The notes: generated by a model from the sequence alone, not told the origin. DNA of 64,000 nt from Pedobacter sp. PF22-3 (GCF_026239555.1 NZ_JAPIVP010000016.1:1-64000); one strand, 5' to 3'. Shown: positions 51,546-61,238, numbered from the stretch's first letter. Program-made: numbers and translations.

Positions 51546-52493
51546 GTTCTTCCCAAATCTATAATATAAACTCAAACCGCCATAATTCTGCGCTTTGGCC
51601 ACACTTTTAACTTCTTTTGTTTTAAAAATTACATTAAAATCGGCTGTAAATCTTTTTGAACTGTAATTCACACCAAACTGTTGTTCAAAAACAATCGGCT
51701 TTACGCCAAAAGTTACCGGGCTATTGTTATTGAAAAGACTTCCCTGTATAGTGGCATCATAAGCTACAAAGTTGAGCTGCGGTTTTACGTAAACGAAAAA
51801 TTCGGAATTATTTAAGCTTTTGGTTTTCGAATTTCCAATGATCGCATTATGGTAAGCACTATTGAACAATTGATTGATTTTCCCGGCTCTAAAAAGAACT
51901 GATGTACCCAAACCCGAAAAAGTGGTGCCCAAATTGGCATAACCCTGTGCACTAATATCTACAATTGGATCTTCAGGCCTAAAAAGTAATTTACTGTAGT
52001 TGGCGGCAAGATTTACAGCCAGTTCATTTTTGATCTGATAATCCCAACCTGCCGGGGTATAAAAGCCAACAGTTTTATGGAGAAAACGCTGCGCATTTTG
52101 AGCAAGTGAGTTAGGGCCAACCGTTCCTAATTCTACACTGGTTTTTAAAACGCTTTCATTTTTATAAAAAACCGAGTATGCACCACCTGCATAAAGATAA
52201 CCTGCAAAAGGCCTGTCCTGATCTTCCTTTTTCGGTACCTGGCCCCAATAAGGCGTATACATTTTTTGTCCTGCAGAAATTTCGTATGTTTTCTTTTCGA
52301 TCTTATCCGATAATTTTTCGGCATTAAGAGCCCTGCGGAAATAAATAAATAGGCCGTTCGTATAGTACCTGTCGTTTAAAGTTGCCAGATAAGCATCGTT
52401 TTCGGTTTTAAAACCAAATTCATTTTTAAAAGATTGGGCAAAACCAGTTGATACAAACGAACAAAAAACTAGTGCAAATAAAAGTGATTTCAT
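51543..52493 (-). CDS. lpxR: LpxR-family outer-membrane lipid A deacylase
   Basis: A 316-residue exported beta-barrel protein (signal peptide about residues 1-19, STGFAQ) of the DUF2219/LpxR family, which removes the 3'-acyloxyacyl group from lipid A. Typical motifs are ENDAYLATLNDRYYTNGLFI, QKMYTPYWGQVPKKEDQDRP with FAGYLY after it, and the C-terminal aromatic-rich strands (SLYYRFG). The Asn-Asp and Asp-Arg-Pro residues of the family are present. It follows lon, but a strong terminator hairpin lies directly before its ATG. Deacylation of its own lipid A is inferred, not shown. Confidence 0.83.
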   Translation of the reverse strand: MKSLLFALVFCSFVSTGFAQSFKNEFGFKTENDAYLATLNDRYYTNGLFIYFRRALNAEKLSDKIEKKTYEISAGQKMYTPYWGQVPKKEDQDRPFAGYLYAGGAYSVFYKNESVLKTSVELGTVGPNSLAQNAQRFLHKTVGFYTPAGWDYQIKNELAVNLAANYSKLLFRPEDPIVDISAQGYANLGTTFSGLGTSVLFRAGKINQLFNSAYHNAIIGNSKTKSLNNSEFFVYVKPQLNFVAYDATIQGSLFNNNSPVTFGVKPIVFEQQFGVNYSSKRFTADFNVIFKTKEVKSVAKAQNYGGLSLYYRFGKN

Positions 52494-52520
52494 AAAAAAG
52501 TCCCGATAATTATCGGGACT
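52493..52520 (-). terminator. Hairpin between lon and lpxR
   Basis: AGTCCCGATAA pairs with TTATCGGGACT (52499-52520), a perfect palindrome, followed on the minus strand by six T that run straight into the lpxR ATG. It is a strong terminator for lon and at the same time the immediate 5' context of lpxR. Confidence 0.85.
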
Positions 52521-52576
52521 ATAAAAGTATTTATTGTAATTGGATTTTTGATCGTTCTCTGTTAAAAGATTATAAA

Positions 52577-55048
52577 TTAGTTTACAATCGGAGCAATTTT
52601 AATACTTAAATCTAAAGGTTTTTTTACTTTATTTTTAGTTAATGCCAAATCAATTACTTCGCTCATCTCGGTTACATAATGAAACTGTAAGTCCTTGATA
52701 TAACTTTCCTTAATTTCTAAAATATCTTTACGGTTGCTCTTGCAAAGAATAATTTCCTTGATGTTGGCCCTTTTGGCAGCCAGGATCTTTTCTTTGATAC
52801 CACCTACCGGAAGTACTTTTCCACGTAAAGTAATCTCTCCAGTCATGGCTAGATGCTGTTTTACCTTACGTTGGGTAAAGGCCGAAGTTAATGCCGTTAA
52901 CATTGTTATGCCGGCCGATGGACCATCTTTAGGGGTTGCGCCTGCCGGAACGTGTACGTGTACGTCCCAATTATCAAATAGTGTATAATCGATTCCAAAT
53001 TCTGCAGCATGTGCACGTAAATAAGCAAGTGCAATCACCGCCGACTCTTTCATTACATCACCCAGGTTACCGGTTAAGGTTAATTTTCCTTTTCCAGGAC
53101 TTAAACTAGATTCAATAAATAAGATATCGCCACCAACACTTGTCCAGGCTAAACCTGTTACCACCCCGGCCACTTCATTGCCTTCGTACAAATCTTTATC
53201 ATAAATAGGAGCACCTAAAATACGCTCTACATCATCGTTGGTTAAATTTACTTCATAGGTTTCCTCCATGGCAATTTTTGTTGCCACACCACGCACCAGC
53301 GAACCTATTTTTTTCTCCAAACCACGTACGCCCGATTCTCTGGTGTAATCTTCTATTACTTTTTCGATTAGGGCAGGTTTAATGGCAATATCTTTGGTTT
53401 GCAAACCATGATTTTCTTTCTGTTTAGGCAACAGGTATTTTTTGGCAATCTCTATTTTTTCTTCAATGGTATATCCATTCACTTCAATGATCTCCATACG
53501 GTCTAATAAAGCAGGTTGTATGGTACTTAAGGAGTTTGCGGTAGCAATAAACAGGATGTTTGATAAGTCGTAATCCACCTCTACATAGTGATCGTAAAAG
53601 GCATTGTTCTGTTCAGGGTCTAAAACCTCCAGCAAAGCTGATGAGGGATCGCCTCGGTGATCGGTACCTACTTTATCGATCTCATCCAGAACAAAAACAG
53701 GATTGTCTGCTCCGGCTTTTTTAATGGATGAAATAATACGGCCTGGCATGGCACCAATATAAGTTTTACGGTGGCCACGGATTTCTGCTTCATCGCGGAT
53801 ACCGCCTAAAGCCATACGTACATATTTACGCCCTAATGCCTTTGCAATTGATTTTCCCAAAGATGTTTTACCAACTCCCGGAGGGCCAACCAAACACAAA
53901 ATAGGTGCTTTCATATTGCGTTTTAGTTTCAGTACAGCCAGGTATTCAATAATACGTTGCTTTACTTTTTCTAAACCGAAGTGATCTTTATCTAAAATGC
54001 GCTGTGCTCTTTTTAGGTCGAAATTATCTTTTGTAAATTCGCTCCAAGGTAAATCCAAAAGTAATTCTAAGTAGTTTAACTGTACCGAATAATCAGGCGC
54101 AGCAGGATTCATTCTGCCTAACTTATCTATTTCTTTATCAAAATGATCAGCAACGGCCTGGGTCCATTTTTTCTTTTTCGCCCTTTCCTGTAAAGCATCA
54201 AATTCTAAATCGGCAGAATTTCCTCCCAGTTCTTCCTGGATGGTTTTTAGCTGTTGATTTAAGAAATAATCGCGTTGCTGTTTATCTAAATCGGTACGCA
54301 CTTTGGATTGGATCTGATTTCTCAGCTCCAGCATCTGTAATTCGACCATCAAAAGTTCCATTACCTTTTGCGCTCTTTCCTGCAATTTATCCATTTCAAG
54401 GATTTTTTGCTTATCGGCCATTTCGGCATTCATATTTGATGAAATGAAATTGATCAAAAATGAATTGCTCTCAATGTTTTTTAATGCAATACTGGCTTCG
54501 CTTGGAATATTTGGTGAAAGCTGGATAATCTGCGCAGACATCTCCCGTATAGAAGCGATCAAGGCTTTAAACTCTTTATCTGCCTTGTGCTTTTGTTCTA
54601 CGAATTTTTTAACAACTGCTTTAATATAAGGTTCGTTCTGCACTTCCTCAATTAAGCTGAAGCGTTGTTTACCCTGGATAATAACGGTCGTATTTCCATC
54701 AGGCATCTGCAATAGCTTAATAATATTGGCAACCGTACCAACCGTATTAAGCTGGTCAAAAGTAGGATCTTCAATAGAAACGTCCTTTTGAGATACCACC
54801 CCAATAATCTTATTTCCTTTGTAGGCTTCTTTAATCAACTTAATCGATTTGTCTCTTCCCACTGTAATAGGAATAACTACGCCTGGAAATAAAACGGTAT
54901 TCCGCAAAGGCAATATGGCCAAGGTTTCTGGTGTTTCCTCATTGTTCATTTCCTCTTCGTCCTGTTGAGACATTAAAGGAAAAAACTCTGTGTCCTCATT
55001 TATAATTGGCATTGCTGTTTGGAAATCAAATATATCTTGTTTACTCAT
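52577..55048 (-). CDS. lon: ATP-dependent protease Lon
   Basis: AAA+ serine protease that degrades misfolded and regulatory proteins. N-terminal LON substrate domain (about residues 30-240; LPLRNTVLFPGVVIPITVGR), Walker A GPPGVGKTSLGKSIA near 390, Walker B FVLDEIDKVG. The C-terminal protease domain has catalytic Ser in KDGPSAGITML near 711 and Lys in GGIKEKILAAKR near 752. Length 823 from the chosen ATG at 55048. An upstream TTG at 55072 would add eight residues, but the ATG matches Lon N termini better. lpxR follows after the hairpin. Confidence 0.96.
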   Translation of the reverse strand: MSKQDIFDFQTAMPIINEDTEFFPLMSQQDEEEMNNEETPETLAILPLRNTVLFPGVVIPITVGRDKSIKLIKEAYKGNKIIGVVSQKDVSIEDPTFDQLNTVGTVANIIKLLQMPDGNTTVIIQGKQRFSLIEEVQNEPYIKAVVKKFVEQKHKADKEFKALIASIREMSAQIIQLSPNIPSEASIALKNIESNSFLINFISSNMNAEMADKQKILEMDKLQERAQKVMELLMVELQMLELRNQIQSKVRTDLDKQQRDYFLNQQLKTIQEELGGNSADLEFDALQERAKKKKWTQAVADHFDKEIDKLGRMNPAAPDYSVQLNYLELLLDLPWSEFTKDNFDLKRAQRILDKDHFGLEKVKQRIIEYLAVLKLKRNMKAPILCLVGPPGVGKTSLGKSIAKALGRKYVRMALGGIRDEAEIRGHRKTYIGAMPGRIISSIKKAGADNPVFVLDEIDKVGTDHRGDPSSALLEVLDPEQNNAFYDHYVEVDYDLSNILFIATANSLSTIQPALLDRMEIIEVNGYTIEEKIEIAKKYLLPKQKENHGLQTKDIAIKPALIEKVIEDYTRESGVRGLEKKIGSLVRGVATKIAMEETYEVNLTNDDVERILGAPIYDKDLYEGNEVAGVVTGLAWTSVGGDILFIESSLSPGKGKLTLTGNLGDVMKESAVIALAYLRAHAAEFGIDYTLFDNWDVHVHVPAGATPKDGPSAGITMLTALTSAFTQRKVKQHLAMTGEITLRGKVLPVGGIKEKILAAKRANIKEIILCKSNRKDILEIKESYIKDLQFHYVTEMSEVIDLALTKNKVKKPLDLSIKIAPIVN

Positions 55049-55365
55049 TATCACATTTTCCGCTAACGACAAACTGGCAGTTTAGTCGTATTTAATTTGT
55101 TTAATTTTGGTATTCACTTCATAAATTCAACTCTTGTGCCAAAATGAAAATAATATTAATCATATGTTAAAAAGGCAGAGTAATATAAATATTTTTGCCA
55201 ATATCATATAAAGCATTTTTTAGCGTTTAAGCTAATGTTTAGGACAACTGGTTTTTAATGAAAGAAAATTAAAAACTTTTAAATTATCAGAATAGGATTA
55301 TATTGCGAAAAAATTCCCCTATAAATTCTGTTAGGGGTCAGATTTGTTACACTTATTACTCATAC
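55049..55365. other. Divergent intergenic region, lon / TPR gene
   Basis: A/T-rich, no gene seen. TATTTTTG at 55190-55197 (plus) is a candidate -7 box for the TPR gene with a leader of about 160 nt, and a weak hairpin CCCCTA...TAGGGG lies at 55316-55337. No TAnnTTTG box was found for lon. Confidence 0.4.
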
Positions 55366-55986
55366 ATGGACTATTTTAAAAAAGTGATTTTAGGGTTAAT
55401 GATTTTTACATCAACGGGTAGTTTCGCGCAGACCAATTACGAAAGAAGCATGCAGGCCATGATGAAAGGTGATTACAGGACTGCGGCTATGCAATTAGAA
55501 AAAGCTGATGCTAAAACACCTGATAATGCACGTGTGCTCCAGATGCTTGGATATTCTTACTTCCAAAATCACGAGTACGAGAAATGTATTGCCACTTACA
55601 GCCGATTATTAAACATTAAGCCTACTGAGGTTTCGGCATATTATTACCGAGGTATAGCGAGGTTAAAAATTGCCAACGATCCTAAAGAGTCTTTAAATAC
55701 CATGCGCGAGAACTTTTATCTGGCATCGCTCAAAGATTTTACAAAAGCCATAGAGATTAATGGTGATGAGGATGCGCAGATGTTTCAGAACCGCGGCTTA
55801 GCTTATAAAGATTATGCAATTTTTAGGTCTTTTAAAGCAAAGAAAAGAGAAGAAAAAGCAGCCTGCATAACGCTGTTTAATAACTCTATTGCTGATTTTC
55901 AAAAGGTATTAACCTTACAGCCATTGAGAAAAGATATAATCGATTGGGTAACTTACGATAAGGCGCAGATTGCAAGCCTTAAATAA
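55366..55986 (+). CDS. Exported TPR-repeat protein, 206 aa
   Basis: A small periplasmic protein with a signal peptide (about residues 1-21, STGSFAQ) and three to four TPR units (YRTAAMQLEKADAKTPDNAR; YEKCIATYSRLLNIKPTEVS; SLKDFTKAIEINGDEDAQMF; and a C-terminal unit). It probably acts as a binding scaffold. The longest frame starts at a TTG at 55303, but the ATG at 55366 gives a proper signal peptide and is preferred. Stands alone, convergent with the lipoprotein gene and sharing its terminator. Confidence 0.78.
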   Translation: MDYFKKVILGLMIFTSTGSFAQTNYERSMQAMMKGDYRTAAMQLEKADAKTPDNARVLQMLGYSYFQNHEYEKCIATYSRLLNIKPTEVSAYYYRGIARLKIANDPKESLNTMRENFYLASLKDFTKAIEINGDEDAQMFQNRGLAYKDYAIFRSFKAKKREEKAACITLFNNSIADFQKVLTLQPLRKDIIDWVTYDKAQIASLK

Positions 55987-56005
55987 ATAAAGCCTTTAAA
56001 ATAAA

Positions 56006-56041
56006 AAATGGGACCTGATCTATTCGGGTCCCATTTTTTTT
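56006..56041. terminator. Bidirectional terminator, TPR gene / lipoprotein gene
   Basis: AAATGGGACC (56006-56015) pairs with GGTCCCATTT (56027-56036), with an A-run before it and a T-run after it, so it can stop transcription from both convergent genes. Confidence 0.88.
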
Positions 56042-56570
56042 ATTTTAGTTTTCCAACAATGGAGTACTTTTTATTCTTAAGCAATCTGATTTTCTGTTGT
56101 TTTTTGATTTCATACAAGCTATCAGGGCAATAAGTTAAAGTATCCTGAGACTGATATAAGATATTTTTATTATCGATAATAATCTCTATTTTACCTGCCT
56201 TCTTACCTTTCCAGGTGATGGAAATCTTTTTAATGGGAATTTTTTTATGATCTGAAGTATAAATTTCTACTCCGTTTTGTTCTGTTGTTTTGAAACTTCC
56301 TTTCCATGATGTTTTATTGATATCTGCATTAACAAAAATGTCTAGTTCCTTTGACCAGTCAGCAATTTTATAGCTTTTGCTTTCTGTTTCACCATTTACG
56401 CTTACCGTTTTATTTATAATAGGATTTAGCTTTTGCAAACGCGAAATTTCTTTTTTAAAATATCCTTTTATATCGAAATACACTAAATCAGTATTTGCCT
56501 GAGCTTCTTTTCGCTGGTTGCAGGAAAATAATGCCAAAGCAAATACCGGGATAAAAAGTTTTTTGATCAT
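56040..56570 (-). CDS. Hypothetical lipoprotein, 176 aa
   Basis: Unrecognised protein with a lipoprotein signal (lipobox LFSC, Cys about 17) and a basic, beta-rich body (KKISITWKGKKAGKIEIIID). No known domain seen by eye. Its ATG overlaps the gpmI stop (TAATG), so translation is probably coupled to gpmI. It may be a cell-envelope protein merely riding on a housekeeping promoter. Confidence 0.72.
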   Translation of the reverse strand: MIKKLFIPVFALALFSCNQRKEAQANTDLVYFDIKGYFKKEISRLQKLNPIINKTVSVNGETESKSYKIADWSKELDIFVNADINKTSWKGSFKTTEQNGVEIYTSDHKKIPIKKISITWKGKKAGKIEIIIDNKNILYQSQDTLTYCPDSLYEIKKQQKIRLLKNKKYSIVGKLK

Positions 56571-58093
56571 TATATTAAAACGTTTCCTGTCATTTCTGCT
56601 GGAATAGCCAAGCCTAATATTTTTAGAATAGTAGGGGCAATGTCGCCTAATTTACCGTCGGCAATGGTTTTATAATCTTTATCAATTAAAATGAAAGGAA
56701 CCAGGTTGGTCGTATGTGCCGTATTAACAGATCCATCAGCATTCACCATAAATTCGGAGTTTCCATGGTCTGCCAAAAGAATGAACGAATAACCATTTTC
56801 CAAACCTTTGTTCACTACAGTTTCGGCACATTTATCTGCCGTTTCCACTGCTTTTACCACAGCCTCAAAAACACCTGTATGGCCTACCATATCTGGATTG
56901 GCAAAGTTTAGGCAGATAAAATCAGCCCATCCTGTTTCCATTTCTTTAGTAATGGCATCAGTTATGCCTGCAGCACTCATTTCTGGTTGAAGATCATAAG
57001 TAGCTACTTTAGGTGAAGGGATTAAAATGCGCTTCTCATTTGCAAATTCAGCCTCTCTGCCGCCAGAAAAGAAGAAAGTTACGTGTGGGTATTTTTCGGT
57101 TTCGGCAATACGGATCTGATTTTTATTGTTATTGGCCAATACTTCGCCTATGGTTTGGGTTAAATCATCTTTGGTGAAGATTACGTTTACATTTTCAAAA
57201 CTCTCGTCGTAAGTAGTCATGGTCACGTAATACAACGGCAGTTTATGCATTTGCTGCTCCGGGAAATCTTTTTGTGTTAAAGCTGTGGTAATCTCACGTC
57301 CTCTGTCAGTACGGAAGTTGAAACAAATAACCACATCATCATTTTGAATAGTCGCTACAGGAGTACCATTATCTTGTGTTAATACGATCGGTTTTAAAAA
57401 CTCATCTGTAATACCATCCGCATACGATTTTTTGATTGCGGCTAAAGCATCTTGTGTTTTTTCGCCAACGCCATTCACCATTACATCATAAGCTTGTTTC
57501 ACACGTTCCCAACGGTTATCGCGGTCCATTGCATAGTAACGGCCAACCATTGTAGCCAGTTTAGCATTAGAATTTTGTATGTGGTTTTCAAGGTCAGTAA
57601 TAAAACCTAAGCCAGCGTTTGGATCTGTATCACGGCCATCTAAAAAAGCATGTATAAAAGTGTTTGGTACATTTGCTTCATTTGCAGCATCACATAAAGC
57701 TTTTAAGTGTTCGATGTGTGCATGTACACCGCCATTAGAAACCAGACCGATAAAATGAACCGCTTTATTATGCTGCTTGGCATAATCAAATGCACTTACT
57801 AAAACCGGGTTATGGTGCAATTCTCTGTCAGTAATCGATTTGTTGATTCTTCCAAGTTCCTGGTAAACTACTCTGCCAGCACCTAAGTTCATGTGTCCAA
57901 CTTCAGAATTTCCCATCTGTCCGGCAGGTAAGCCTACTGCTTCGCCAGATGCCTCAAGTTTAGCGTTTGGGTATTTTTGCAATAACGAATCGAAAAAAGG
58001 AGTGTTGGCAGCATATGCAGCATCAGAATTATCTTGTTTGCCGTAGCCCCAACCATCCAGGATTATAAGCGCGAGTTTTTTATTGTTTACCAT
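56570..58093 (-). CDS. gpmI: 2,3-bisphosphoglycerate-independent phosphoglycerate mutase
   Basis: Interconverts 3- and 2-phosphoglycerate in glycolysis with two manganese ions. Alkaline-phosphatase-fold metal site LIILDGWGYG at the N terminus; phosphoserine nucleophile in MGNSEVGHMNLGAGR near residues 60-74; FLDGRDTDP and RYYAMDRDNRWERV in the transferase domain; LADHGNSEFM and TAHTTNLVPFI near the C terminus complete the metal ligands. Length 507 is typical. It has a good promoter and carries the lipoprotein gene as a second cistron. Confidence 0.96.
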   Translation of the reverse strand: MVNNKKLALIILDGWGYGKQDNSDAAYAANTPFFDSLLQKYPNAKLEASGEAVGLPAGQMGNSEVGHMNLGAGRVVYQELGRINKSITDRELHHNPVLVSAFDYAKQHNKAVHFIGLVSNGGVHAHIEHLKALCDAANEANVPNTFIHAFLDGRDTDPNAGLGFITDLENHIQNSNAKLATMVGRYYAMDRDNRWERVKQAYDVMVNGVGEKTQDALAAIKKSYADGITDEFLKPIVLTQDNGTPVATIQNDDVVICFNFRTDRGREITTALTQKDFPEQQMHKLPLYYVTMTTYDESFENVNVIFTKDDLTQTIGEVLANNNKNQIRIAETEKYPHVTFFFSGGREAEFANEKRILIPSPKVATYDLQPEMSAAGITDAITKEMETGWADFICLNFANPDMVGHTGVFEAVVKAVETADKCAETVVNKGLENGYSFILLADHGNSEFMVNADGSVNTAHTTNLVPFILIDKDYKTIADGKLGDIAPTILKILGLAIPAEMTGNVLI

Positions 58094-58165
58094 TTTTATT
58101 GTAAAATTTATTGATCTATATCAAAACATTTTCATGTATACCATGTTATTGTTTTGTTTATATCG

Positions 58166-58195
58166 CAAATATAACTTTATTGATGCTTATACAAA
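58166..58195 (-). promoter_or_regulatory. Promoter of gpmI
   Basis: On the minus strand TTTG (58195-58192), an 18-nt spacer, and TATATTTG (58173-58166). The leader is predicted to be about 67 nt. Confidence 0.65.
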
Positions 58196-58264
58196 TTAAG
58201 AAATCCTTTTTTTGATATGCTAATGGCATAATTTTAGCTATAGGGTTCTGTATAAAATACAGAA

Positions 58265-58663
58265 ATGATCCGAAGCTTACTTTTACTCATAATTAGTTTA
58301 TCGTCATTATATCACCCTACAGCCTTTCAGGCAGATATAATTGATGATTTATCTTCGTATTTTAAGGCTGGCAACTCAAAAGAAATTGCCAAAGATTTTG
58401 CTTCAACCATAGAACTGATCATTATTGATGAAGAAGATGTATACTCAAAAGCACAAGGTGAACAGATTTTGAGAGATTTTTTTATCAAACATCCTCCAGT
58501 AAAAACAAGTATTTTTCATAAAATCAATACCAATCCAAATTACCGTTTTGGAGTAATTATTTTGAGTACTGCGAAAGAAACCTTCCGGGTTTCTATTACC
58601 ATGAAAAAATTCAATACCAGTTTTTCCATTACCGAATTAAGGATAGAGCCTGCAAAGGATTAA
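58265..58663 (+). CDS. DUF4783 family exported protein
   Basis: A 132-residue protein with a signal peptide (about residues 1-21) and an NTF2-like DUF4783 body (DIIDDLSSYFKAGNSKEIAK; EQILRDFFIKHPPVKTSIFH). This family is found in Bacteroidota, often next to nadC as here. The start ATG at 58265 is divergent from gpmI. Function unknown; the constant pairing with nadC may only reflect conserved gene order. Confidence 0.78.
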   Translation: MIRSLLLLIISLSSLYHPTAFQADIIDDLSSYFKAGNSKEIAKDFASTIELIIIDEEDVYSKAQGEQILRDFFIKHPPVKTSIFHKINTNPNYRFGVIILSTAKETFRVSITMKKFNTSFSITELRIEPAKD

Positions 58664-58747
58664 GGTTTTAGCTATCTGCTTGATTTTAGAAGCTTTCCCG
58701 ATCTCAATATAAATTAGATTTACCACTCACATTAACGTTTCAGGAAA

Positions 58748-58777
58748 TTGCCTGCTAACAAATAATTCTTATTTTTG
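58748..58777 (+). promoter_or_regulatory. Promoter of nadC
   Basis: TTG at 58748-58750, a 19-nt spacer, TATTTTTG at 58770-58777. It lies 19 nt before the TTG start of nadC. Confidence 0.55.
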
Positions 58778-58796
58778 CGGCATTAAAATCTACATT

Positions 58797-59639
58797 TTGG
58801 ATACTAAACTTATACATCACTTCATAAAAAATGCCCTTACCGAAGATGTTGGTGACGGAGATCATACTTCACTTTCTACAATTCCGCAGGGAACGCAAGG
58901 TAAAGCAAAGCTGATTATCAAAGAAGATGGCATTTTAGCTGGAATTGAGTTGGCTATTGAAATATTTAACGAGGTTGATCCCAACCTGAAAGTTGATGTA
59001 TTGCTCCAGGATGGTGTTGCTGTAAAATTTGGTGATATTGCCTTAACCGTTGCCGGAAGCACACATTCTATTTTAATAGCCGAAAGATTGGTATTAAACT
59101 GCATGCAGCGTATGAGTGGCATTGCGACTAAAACTCATCGTATTGTATCGCCGTTAAAAACGACTAAAACCAGGATTTTAGATACCCGTAAAACAACCCC
59201 TGGCTTGCGCTATTTAGAAAAATGGGCAGTAAGAATCGGTGGAGGGGTAAACCACCGCATAGGTTTATATGATATGATCCTGATTAAGGATAATCATGTA
59301 GATTATGCAGGAGGGATTTCAAACGCAATTACAGCTGCTCAAAAATATCTTGCAGATCAAAATAAATCACTTCAAATCGAAATTGAGGTGCGGAACCTGG
59401 AAGAATTAGCACAGGTTTTGGCCGTTGGTGGTGTAGACCGGATTATGCTTGATAATTTCGGTTTTGAGGACTTAAAGGCCGCAGTTGCATTAATCGACGG
59501 GAAATTTATTACGGAGGCTTCCGGAGGAATTACGGAAGAGAATGTTGCAGCATATGCTGCTTGTGGAGTAGATTTTATTTCGATGGGTGCGCTCACACAT
59601 TCTGTGAAAAGCCTGGATATGAGTTTAAAAGCATACTAA
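58797..59639 (+). CDS. nadC: Nicotinate-nucleotide pyrophosphorylase (carboxylating)
   Basis: Converts quinolinate and PRPP to nicotinate mononucleotide in de novo NAD synthesis. Motifs: ALTEDVGDGDHTS at the N terminus; LNCMQRMSGIATKT; the active-site DTRKTTPGLRYLEKWAVRIG; HRIGLYDMILIKDNH; and the TEASGGITEENV loop near the C terminus. Length 280 is standard. The start is a TTG (58797); it gives the expected D-x-K-L N terminus and lies just after a good promoter, and no ATG fits. Confidence 0.95.
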   Translation: MDTKLIHHFIKNALTEDVGDGDHTSLSTIPQGTQGKAKLIIKEDGILAGIELAIEIFNEVDPNLKVDVLLQDGVAVKFGDIALTVAGSTHSILIAERLVLNCMQRMSGIATKTHRIVSPLKTTKTRILDTRKTTPGLRYLEKWAVRIGGGVNHRIGLYDMILIKDNHVDYAGGISNAITAAQKYLADQNKSLQIEIEVRNLEELAQVLAVGGVDRIMLDNFGFEDLKAAVALIDGKFITEASGGITEENVAAYAACGVDFISMGALTHSVKSLDMSLKAY

Positions 59640-59688
59640 ATTGATTTGCTATAAAATTAAAAGCTTATTTTTTGTAACATTGTAGGCT

Positions 59689-60336
59689 ATGGTTACGGTT
59701 TATTCTCTCAGCGCGCTATTAATTGCTTACCTTTTTGGATCTATTCCAACAGCTGTATGGCTTGGTCAGGCCTTTTATGGCGTTGATGTAAGGGAATATG
59801 GAAGTGGCAATGCTGGTGCAACCAATACTTTTAGGGTATTAGGCAAAAAAGCTGGAATTGCCGTGATGATCATCGATATTGCCAAGGGTTACACTGCAAC
59901 CAATCTGGCCTATCTGATCGGCATGTCGGTAACCGGGCCACAAAATTCAGTTGTTTTCGTTAACTATCAGCTTGCCTTGGGGGTAACTGCCGTAATGGGA
60001 CATTTGTTTCCTGTTTTTGCCGGTTTTAGGGGCGGTAAAGGTGTAGCTACACTTTTTGGAATGATTTTGGCAGTTAACTTCGAAGCATCTATGCTTTGCG
60101 TTCTGGTTTTTGTGGTGGTATTGCTGTTAACTAAATACGTTTCATTAAGTTCCATCTGTGCAGGATTTACATTTCCGCTAAGTGTGGTTTTCCTGTTTCA
60201 GGTTTCCATCAAATCTGAAGTGCTTTACGGCATGGTGGTTTGTGTTTTAATCTTGGTTACACACCAAAAAAATCTCGAAAGATTGCTGAAAGGCAAAGAA
60301 TCCAAAGTGTATTTGTTTAGGAAGAAAACTAATTAA
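59689..60336 (+). CDS. plsY: Glycerol-3-phosphate acyltransferase PlsY
   Basis: Membrane enzyme that transfers acyl groups from acyl-phosphate to glycerol-3-phosphate, the first step of phospholipid synthesis. Signature motifs YGSGNAGATNTFRVLGKKAG (motif 1) and FRGGKGVATLFG (motif 2) are plain, with VTHQKNLERLLKGKESK as motif 3 at the end. About five membrane segments. Length 215 is normal. 49 nt after nadC, same strand; possibly read together. Confidence 0.95.
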   Translation: MVTVYSLSALLIAYLFGSIPTAVWLGQAFYGVDVREYGSGNAGATNTFRVLGKKAGIAVMIIDIAKGYTATNLAYLIGMSVTGPQNSVVFVNYQLALGVTAVMGHLFPVFAGFRGGKGVATLFGMILAVNFEASMLCVLVFVVVLLLTKYVSLSSICAGFTFPLSVVFLFQVSIKSEVLYGMVVCVLILVTHQKNLERLLKGKESKVYLFRKKTN

Positions 60337-60431
60337 CTAACAAAACACATTTCTTTAAAACTTATTTATAGGCTTACTGTTTAATCATCGGCTTTGCCTA
60401 TTCGTTTTACTAGTCATTTAAAATCGCATTT

Positions 60432-61238
60432 ATGAAAAAATTATTTTTAGCAGCCAGTGTTGCTGGGATTTTACTGTTTAACTCATGTTCTACTGTTCCT
60501 TTAACAGGACGTAGTCGATTTGATCTGGTAAGTAATGACCAGGTTTTGCCAATGGCATTTCAAGCCTATAGTACCTTTTTAACAGAAAATAAGTCAGCTG
60601 TTTTACCTGCTTCAAATGCTCAGGCTTTGAAAGTTAAAACCGTTGGAAGCCGATTGATTACCGCTGTAAAATCGTATATGAACAGCAATAACTACGGTAA
60701 TCTGATTGCTGATTACCAGTGGGAAGTTAATGTAGTGCAGAATAATGAAAAAAATGCGTGGTGTATGCCAGGAGGTAAGATTGTGGTTTATACGGGTATT
60801 TTGCCGGTTACCCAAGATGATGCCGGTTTAGCTACCGTTATGGGACATGAGATTGCCCATGCCATTGCAGGTCATTCAGCAGAACGCATGTCGCAAGAAA
60901 TGGTGGCCCAGGGAATTGGTGCCGCTGCAGGGGTGGCGCTTTCTAAAAATCCGAAAACACAATCTATATTTAATACATTGTATGGTGTTGGTACACCAGT
61001 TGCGATGTTGAAATTTAGTCGTAACCAGGAGTTAGAGGCTGACCGCTTAGGCTTGATTTTTATGGCCATGGCTGGATATAATCCACAAAATGCTACTGCC
61101 TTTTGGAATAGAATGTCATCAGCATCTGCCGGAGCACAAAAACCTGCTGAATTTTTAAGTACCCACCCGAGCGATGCTACACGTATTGCACAGATTCAAA
61201 AATATTTGCCTGAAGCGCAACAGTATTATAAGAAATAA
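60432..61238 (+). CDS. M48-family zinc metallopeptidase, lipoprotein
   Basis: A 268-residue periplasmic lipoprotein protease similar to LoiP/YggG and BepA cores. Lipobox LLFNSC (Cys about 19), then STVPLTGRSRFDLVS typical of this group. The zinc-binding HEIAHAIAGH lies near residues 138-147 and the third ligand Glu in NQELEADRLGLIFM. A C-terminal LSTHPSDATRIAQI motif is diagnostic. Probably outer-membrane protein quality control. A perfect GGTTGAA repeat starts right after the stop codon. Confidence 0.92.
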   Translation: MKKLFLAASVAGILLFNSCSTVPLTGRSRFDLVSNDQVLPMAFQAYSTFLTENKSAVLPASNAQALKVKTVGSRLITAVKSYMNSNNYGNLIADYQWEVNVVQNNEKNAWCMPGGKIVVYTGILPVTQDDAGLATVMGHEIAHAIAGHSAERMSQEMVAQGIGAAAGVALSKNPKTQSIFNTLYGVGTPVAMLKFSRNQELEADRLGLIFMAMAGYNPQNATAFWNRMSSASAGAQKPAEFLSTHPSDATRIAQIQKYLPEAQQYYKK

